NCBI GenBank assembly: GCA_049487715.1 | Contig: CP150550.1 | Span: 558,001 to 622,000, forward strand | Length of the DNA stretch: 64,000 nucleotides | Source: Pycnococcus provasolii | Lineage: Eukaryota > Chlorophyta > Pseudoscourfieldiophyceae > Pseudoscourfieldiales | Direction: 5' to 3' | Part shown: positions 39,201-48,200 of the stretch, one piece after another | Layout: the number at the start of each line of letters is the position of its first letter | Position numbering within the stretch: the stretch's first letter is position 1 | Position numbers and translations under genes: made by a program | The notes under the pieces: generated by a model | Databases searched by the model: none | Seen by the model: the letters and a program-made list of their open reading frames with translations, nothing else | Told to the model about the DNA's origin: nothing

Positions 39201-42200
39201 TCAACGCTTCCCTTCTTGCAACGGCAAAGTGAACGTCGATGGGAAGCTTTTTCGCTCGTGTCCATGCCAACTGGGCATTGAGAGCACACTGGCAATCCCT
39301 CACGATCGGCGAACGTGCCAATGGGGCAGGAATCACACGAGATGGTACGCCCGTAGTCACCTGAGAAAGTACCGTGAGGGCACCTCCTGCAGGAGAATCC
39401 GAGTGTCTCCACCTGGTCCATTGTCGTATCGTCGGCAGCGAATGTGCCAGGCTCGCACACATCGCAGTCCGTCGCATTCTCCGACGCTGCGATAAATCCA
39501 GGCTGGCAAGGCGAGGTGTACGTCAGCTCCGAGGTTGCGGAAATCGCATTGATATCGCTCGAGTTGGTTGCATTGATGCTGAATACGCGCCACGTGAACG
39601 CGAGTTCATCGGGCATTTCCGCGAGGACGCGTGCTCCCGGTCGTGGATTGAAGGCCATCGCGAACAGTGCCGCTGCGTTGGAGTACTCGAATGATAGCGT
39701 GTTCGACGCCGCGCGATATGTCCATGTAACACCAGTGGGCATGAAGTGGCGATCGAAAAGGTCATGCGAAGCGTGCGTGGATGCCTGTCGCACCGTGTTA
39801 GGTGCAAGCGACGTGTTGCCAGGGTTCGCCACCACCTGAACGAGCGACAGCGACGATTCATTTAATGCAGATCGCTGGTACGTGTTACCGTCCAACCGCA
39901 TGGTTTTATAAGCTACTGGCACAGGCACGTCAACGCGGTAGGACAGCCGATCCGTTCCCTCGAGATCCACGACAAGCGGCACCGCAATTACATTCCACTT
40001 CGTGAAAAGGCGTTGCCCCGCGGCATTTCCGTGGCTCGCGAGAGCGGCAGCATACGGCCGCTTTCCCGCGTCCAGCTGGCCTGTGTTTGACACATTGAAC
40101 TGGGTCACCGTTGGCACATTCGAAAGACGAATGGATGCCTCCACGAGCGCTGAGATGCGGATTGCCTGTTCCTCAAGCTGACGTGTGGTGTTCGGCATCA
40201 TGGATGCCACAGATCGCACGGAGTCCACAAGTGCAGACGCCGCTCGTACGAGCGGTTCTTGCGCGCGTGCGCGCAAGTCAGCATGTGTAGGCGAATCGGC
40301 GGCGGCGAATTGCGGCGCGAACGAGTACATTGACATCGGATCGCTTTCATATCGCTTGACAAACTCGTTCAAATCACCTCGGTACACGGTTGGCTGCTTC
40401 TCGCTTCGCCCCTGCACGTACTTGTGCTTCAGAAGTTCGCATGCGCTGCCCTCCAGGAGCATGGTTGTAACGTTGAGTGACGGTGTGGTGCCCGCCGGAA
40501 GCTCCGCGCATGGAAGGTACGGTACGTCGTGGTGGCGCTCGATTTTCACGAAGACTGTTTTCACCGTGTCTGACATCAAGCCGAGACCCTGATTATCGAT
40601 AGCAGCGTAGGTGAAGCTGTCGTACCCCACACCTTCCGTGTGCAGAAACGGCAGCGGCGTGTACTGAAATCCACGCCTGTCAACAATGCTCGTGAATTGA
40701 ACCTGCGGGTACGTCGCGACGTCATGCTTGGTATTATTGTACGTCCTCGGCACCCCCAGAGCATTCACCGCTGGCTTGCTTAATTGAAGCGTTCCTAGCG
40801 ACGGCGGCTTGATAATCGCATAAACGACATCCTGCGGGTGCTCGTCTTGTGCATCGGGAAACACGCCATCGAGCACCGTTCCCTCCATCGTGGTTACCGT
40901 CAGGTCGCTCAAACCATGTGGCGGCTTGTTGTGCAGGTTGTCATAGAATCGAACCTCCACGTTCACAATCGCGGTATTGCTTGCGGTTGGCGGGTTGTAC
41001 TGGTAGCCAGCGGGACAACTGGAGCCGTTCTCTTCGTTGAGCAAAATGACGTCGGCTACGTCGATGCCCACGCACTTCGGCTTGTCACGTACGGAGAAAG
41101 TGAAAAAATCATACGCAACTTCCACGTCAACCATATCGAGGAATCGTTCACCTGGAGTGTACGAAAAGAGCCGCCTTCCCTTGCGCACACCGCCGCCAGA
41201 TTCGTAGCACGACGCGTCACACGACTCGTCGTGGTAGAGGTCACACATCGAAACGCCGTCCATGCATTGCATGCTCACCTTGCTTCCCATCTGAGGATTG
41301 TCAGGATACGGCGACGGCTCGGATGCCAGCGTATAGTCGAATACGCCGTCATACTCTCCGTCGACGTCGTTCCACAAGATGTCCCTTGTGAGACAGACGG
41401 CACGAGGACGATTTGCGTCGTCGCCGTTGTCCGCACCATTTGAGAGCTCGTCTTCGACATCAGCGTTGAGGTCAAGAAACAGGCAGTCTTCCTTTCCAGT
41501 CGCACTTTCAAAGTGCACCGTCTGACACCAGCGTTCCACCCGGTCACAATACACCGCATACGCGCCTGACAGCGAAACATCCACCGCTACTGGAGGATCG
41601 TTGACTGGGAGAACCTTCACGCGCACTGCAGTGGGTGCACTCGAGGGTGCGCCTGCCACCGCATCGTTCGCCGAAACGAGCAGAACGTCGTTGCCCCACA
41701 TGTTTGGCTTTGGAATGTACTCAAACCTCTCCCCGAAAAGCGTTCGAACGAAAGCACTGGGCACCGTGGTGTTCGGCATAAAGTTGGCCTCGCCAATCGA
41801 CCCCGCGCAGTCAAACGAGCCGGTCGGCGCGACTTCGTCATAATCCACGAAGCGGAGCATGCCTTGGTACATGCCATCTTCGCTCAACACGAGCTCGGGA
41901 CAGCCTGGCCCAGCGGTGCCACAAACACCATCCTCGGGAATGGGAATGCACGTTTCTCCGTCGGAAAGCGCGGACCTGCACACATCAAAGATCTTTGCGA
42001 CATTTTCCGGCGTACGGTCCACCTGAGGCCGGTTGTTGCGGTTGATAAGATCTATACGCACGAACGAAGGATCGGAGATGAGCAGCTGTCCCATGATGTT
42101 CAGCGAAGCGGCCACGAATTGCGCGTACATCGCGCTAGGCGGTGGAAATACGTAGCGGCTGTTGCTGTATTTCACGCCACGTATCATGGCTGAGTAGATT

Positions 42201-45200
42201 CCCGACGAGTATCGGCCGGTGAAGATAATCATCGTAGGGGACGAAGTGTCGTAGTAATTGACCGAGAAGTTGCCGCCGCACTTTGGATCGACCAACGCAC
42301 CGGCAAGATATCTCCTGAGCGGCGTCGGGTCGTACGACAAACGTTCATACGTTGGGTTAAACTCGTTGCTCATCATTGACGTCTTTGTCGACGCGTTTGT
42401 CACGTTTTTGCGAACAATGGACACAACCGCACCTACAAGGCATTCTGAATCGTAGTCAATTGCGGTGATGCCTGGGTCAATTGCGAGAGGCTCCTGCCCC
42501 TCGAAGTAGTTCGCGACGGAGCGCGACACGAGGACATCTGGACTACTGTCCACTGGATTGATCACAATGGTTGGTCGTTCAGCTGCCTTGATGGTGCTGT
42601 TAACGTAAACTTCCATCAGCGTGTAGTCTATTTTGCGCAGCAAATTATTCGAATTTGGATTCTTGTCCAACGTCTCGTACGCGATTGTTTGAAGCACATC
42701 TTCAAGCTGGTCTTTCGCGCAGACGCCCTCCATACCAGAAACGCCTCCAATCGGCTCAATAACCAAGTCAGATACACGTTGTTGCCACGTGGCACTGAAG
42801 ACAGTTCCCGACTTCGTGATCAATGTCCACTCAATGCACTCGTTTGTGTCAGTCTCTGCACTGCTTGCCAAGGCTGAGCCAACGAGGTTGAGCTCGTATC
42901 GTTCGCATGTCAGGGCGACGTACAGAGCCGAATCGAATCGCGGAATGAGTCGGTCGGTGGGATTTGATATGTTGTAGCTCTGAAAGCGCGCCGAAGACCG
43001 CGAACGTACGGAAACCACGGCACCTTTGACGAGAATCAAATCTCGTACAGAGAGAACTTGGATCAACATATTCGGCTCAATGACCGTTGCGTTGCTCTCC
43101 TCGACGTGGGTAATGTACCCAGTCATGTACCTGTAAGGTTTCACTTGCAATAGCGGCTTGATTCGGGTCACTGCGTAATTCGAGAAGTGCGATGTTTTCA
43201 GCCGTGCCTCGATCGAGCCATCCGGTCTGAATGAGAATGTGCCGCCGGGAACGATGGACCACTGCGAATTGGTGGCTGGATTCTTCACACCGCCATCGCC
43301 AAGTTCAAGTGTGGCAGCATAGATGAAGAACAGCTCTTTCAGAATTTCCTCCCGGGGCTTGTCGACTGTCAGCAAATATGCAGCCGGAACCTTAATCTTG
43401 ATTTCAACCGGCTTGGCAAAGGATGTTGGACTTGGGCCGTAGTTGACTACCGTCGAAGTAAGCTCGAATTGGTCAGGAGGAGGAGGCGAAGGTATTGTCT
43501 GGATGGACACCTCCTGGACGATGACCTTGAAGGCGTTTTTCGAAGCCCCATTCGCACCCGATTCCTTACCCGCCGGCGACTTGATGGTGGTTCCCTGCGT
43601 CGGAAGCACTATTGTGGCCGGCTTGCCAGGAGGCGTGGTAAACGTCCAGCCAGGTTTCATCTGGACTGTACCACCCGGTGCTGAGGGCAATACGACATTT
43701 CCTTCAGCATCCTTGACGACTGTCCCTGGCGGTAACTCCACGCCCACAGACTCGGTCTCGCCATCATCAGGGATGGTCACTGTGGATCCCCCGGGCACGA
43801 CACTGATGCTTGAATCGCCGATTTCACTAGCAGCGGGTAAAGATGCCTCGCATGGCGAAGGGCATGGTCTTGGAATTTCGATGATAGACCCCCCATTTAG
43901 ATCGAGCCATCCTCCCTCAGCAGGAATTACTATGGGCTTTCCAGTACTGGAGAACACCGCTGTTCCTGGTGGCACGAAGACTGTGAAATTGCCATCGACA
44001 ATGGGAAGGCGTATGCTGGTTCCCTCTGGAATTGTGGTCTTCACAATTTTTCCAACAACGTCGCTACTTGCAGGAATTCGAATCGTGGCAGGCGGCCCAT
44101 CCGCTGGCACGGTGATCAGCGCACCTTCAGGCACCTTGTACGAGCCATCGGGCTCAGGCTTGACCTGAGTCCCATTCACCATGATGACTGTACCAGGAGG
44201 GAAACTACCCGGGGGAGCAGTGAAAGGTTCGCCGGATGATATGGTCGTGCCACCCTCGATGGTGGCAAGCGTCTGCTTTACGCCACCTTGCGAGACAATT
44301 TCGGAACCGGCTGGAATTCGTATCGGCGTCGTAGCAGCTGTATTGTCAGGCAATGTTACCGTCGAACCTGGCGGTATTGGAACAGGACCACCAGTGGCAG
44401 GGATCTGAATGGCTTGTCCATACTGATCTATCGCCGTTGTGCCCGGTGGAAGGCTTATTGTCGTTGTCACACCACCTGCTGGGGTAGTGAACGACGCACC
44501 AGGATCAAGTGACTGAACCGACGTGGTTCCCGCGACTGTGGCGCTCGCTGGCAGTGCGAGTGCAATGGCCTCATTAAGAGGTGCTGTCACGCTCGCACCT
44601 GCAGGGAGCGTCACGACACCACCGCCTGCGGGCGTAGATATGATCGTCCCGTCCCGCTTGCGAATTGTCGTGCCCGCGGGAACGTAAAGAGTCGTCTTTT
44701 CCGAAACTCGTATAGAGTCGCCTGGAGGTAGCGGGACGAAAAAGCGATCTTTACCGTCTTTGCTACCATCTGAGAATGTCGATCCAAGTGGTAGCTGCAG
44801 GTCCTTCGGCGACGAGGTATTCGGTAGAGTGAGAGTCGATCCCGGCGGTACCCTGCTCAGCGTATCGCCTCCTTGTACCGTGGTTGTTGTGCCGTCAGGA
44901 GCCACAATCTCTGTGCCTTCGGGAAGACGAATGTATGATGTTTGCACACCAGCGGGAATTTTGATCGTATTGAGGTCAGGTGGAAGTACCACATCGGCAG
45001 CACGTGCTGCGACCACGGCATCTTTTGGCACATTGGCGCTCGTCGGATCCGGCTTAAGGGGAAACACGACGCTTCCCCCAGGTGGAATTGCGGTCTTGCC
45101 GTCCTGCCCCACTGGCAGACGATTACCATCGGCGTCAAGCACAAGGCTACCCTGAGGCACATACGCGTTTTCTAATCCTTGAGGATATGATAATGTTGAA

Positions 45201-48200
45201 CCTCCTGGAAACGAAGCCAGCGATGTACCACCAACTTCCACTCCAAATGGTAGATTCAAAGAGATTCCCACCGCACCTTCCGGCGGACGAATGGTGCTAC
45301 CACCCGTCGCAACGACCGGAATAGATGGATCCACAACCGTTATGGTCGTTCCATCTGCGTTGACGATCACGGTTCCCACAGGCAATCCACTGATCGGAGT
45401 CGGAGCAGTGCCTACTGGCAACTTTATGTCATCACCGTCGCTCACTGTGACAGGAGAATATTGCTGCCCAACGACAGCGTCGTATGGTAAAAGGAGCGCC
45501 ACATCTTTCACTTTGTCGCTGAGGTAAAGACTTCCACCAGCAAGTACGGTAGCATCGATTCTGCCCCCGCTCGCAGAGCCGAGCGGCACAGGGTTGCCTA
45601 GCGAGTCTAAAAGTTGAATTCCTGTGCCTTCGAGAGTCTCTAGGAAGAATGTGATGTCGCTCGCTGTGGTGAAGTCAATTCGCATTGGGCCACTTAGGAC
45701 GTTAAGAAACAGATCTGGCTTGTCCTCGTCATCCTCGTCACTGCCCTTGGAACCGCCGCCAATGGTGGATGGCGAAGGAAGACTCACGGTAACGCCAGCA
45801 TCATCTGGGAGAACTACGGTCCACCCGGGCTCGACACGGGCAAGACCTGGTCGGTCCAGGGTTATCGATGTGCTACCTGGCAATGACGAAGGTGGCACCA
45901 ACTTTGCTCCAGCAGGAAGGTCCACGTTGATCGAAACGCCAGGTGGTGCAGAGAAGCTCATACCCGGCGCAAGCGTGATGGGATTAGGTGGGTACACGCC
46001 ATTGCTTAGGCTGGACGTGGATGACCCAGTGTTTGGGACCGGAAACGACGATGCAGGTGATCCAATGCCAGGGATTGGCTGGTCTGCAATACTCCCTGTT
46101 GGAAATGGCAGTGCCGCAGTACCACCAGGGAGATACTGAACTGCTCCCTCAGGTAGTTCCACCCCCGATCCTGTTTCCGTTGTGACGTCCTCCGGCGCGC
46201 TGCTCGCAATGTTGCCTTTAGAATCGGCAAGTATGTATGTTTCGACATCCTCTGTCTTGTTGCTCACATCGTTGTCCAAAATTATCGCAAGAATACATCT
46301 GGGATTCCCGCTGACTGGTAAAATGTAGCCGTTATAGAAAGGATCCTTCGAGACGAAAGACAGGCAGACATTCGCCACATTAGTGGATTCAACCAACCTG
46401 TCGTCACGTGCCCTCACCTTAACCTGATGTACGCCTTCAATATTCCAAGATTGAGTGGTGATGGTAAATTTGCTTGGACCAGGGATCATGTCAACTTGAA
46501 GTCCACCGCCATCCTCGAGCTCTGGCGAAAAAACAGTCACCTCCACAGGATACTGTGGCTTTGTCGCAAGCGTTACGGAAAATGTATTCGCCGACCCAGG
46601 CGCTCCCTCCTCAAGATTTAGACGCTCAGGGTCGATCAGCACGCCTAAAACGTCGTCCTCTAGTACAGTCAACGTAACGAGACCGTGAACGAATTCCTCA
46701 TTTCGGTCTGAGTTGTACTGCTGATCTTGTGACGTAGTATTGAAACCGATTTCGAAAATAGAGTCTGCTGTCACAACAATGTCCTCGCGAGCGGTGACAG
46801 TGAAAACCTCGATTGGATTCGTGCCCGCACGCCATGTGATCGACGTCGGCTTGAATGTAATACCGTGGCAGATTTGTGCACTCGTGCAAATCGGAACTGG
46901 AACAACCGTAACGTCTCTGAATGGCACCGTAAGAAGCTGTACTGAGATATTGTGGCTATTGCGCTCCTCGATCACAGGCCCGAGTTCTGAAAGTACCAAG
47001 ACGCCAGCTTTGTCATTATCGGTAATGTTCATCGGCTGCGTGCTGTTCTGATATGCCTCAAATCTATACGGATTCCACGCTTGCTGATCGGTATTGCTCA
47101 ACAACGGCGGAATCGTTAACGTGACATTCGAGCCAACCCATGTGTCGTTGTAGTTGGGATCCTCGCTGCGGCAGACGAAGCTCACGTCGAGCAACATCTG
47201 GCCCTCAGCAAGCTTATCAGCAATACCATAAACTCGGATTGCACGTGGTTTGGACCAACCATCGAGCGCTGTTCCGCTTGGGCTAAAGTAAGGCTGAGCA
47301 GGATCAAACTGCAGCTGCTGCTTAGTGTATGCGCCTGGCAACATCCAGCTTGTCGTTGCGCCAGATTCCAAGAGTGACACGGTAACAGGGTAGGCTGGTT
47401 GGCTCTTCAGGCGAACCATGATCTCAACGTACTGACTTGAACTTTCTTCTGCAAGCAGGCGCAGGATCGGTGCCGTTAAATTAGAGAAGCCAGTTCCATT
47501 CAGGATTTCGACGCCAGCATCGTTGCTGTCGAGAATGGTCACTGTGATATCGGGAGGTGAAGATTCCGGGTATGTGCTGTAAACGACGCTTGTTGTGCTC
47601 ATGCTGACCTTCACAGTGAAGTCACGCTTTGGATTGTGCTTTATATCATTGTGCATCGGAAAGAGCAAGATCTTCTGCTCGACGTTGTAGTTGGAGGCGT
47701 TGAAAACGGCAAACTGATCGTATCCGTCCTTCTGGCCAACTCCACAGATGCTCGGCGCATCACTTCGGAAACGGAATGAGACAGGCGACTCGGGAGCCTG
47801 CGACAAGGCTACCAGGACAAACGCTGTGTGGTTTCCCTCCGCCGCCGTGAGATTACCAGTGCCGTTCACACCATTTCCTCGAAATACAACCGTGGGCACA
47901 TCGTCATCCTTGATAAGCACTTCCACCTCGTCAACGTCGCGAGTGTTGTTCTGAGCTCCATTCCAGACCGGATCTAGTGAGACAAACACGTGAGACATCT
48001 TATAGCGTCGCCATGCGAAGAGGTCATTTGAAACTGGCCGCACGGCGACATACTGGTATGTTCTCCAATTGAACTTGTTGAAGATGAACTCAGCGTATGA
48101 CCCGAACGTCGATGACGTTGCCACATTTCTGACAATGACGTGCGCCAAGCCTGCCGCTTCTATCGACACGCGGACGGTGACAGGGTATTCGGGCCGACCC

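Noticed and set aside
43443-44168. 241-codon plus-strand Gly/Pro/Val-rich frame
   Set aside because: Shadow of the repeat tract of the giant protein; its repetitive look is the antisense of that tract.
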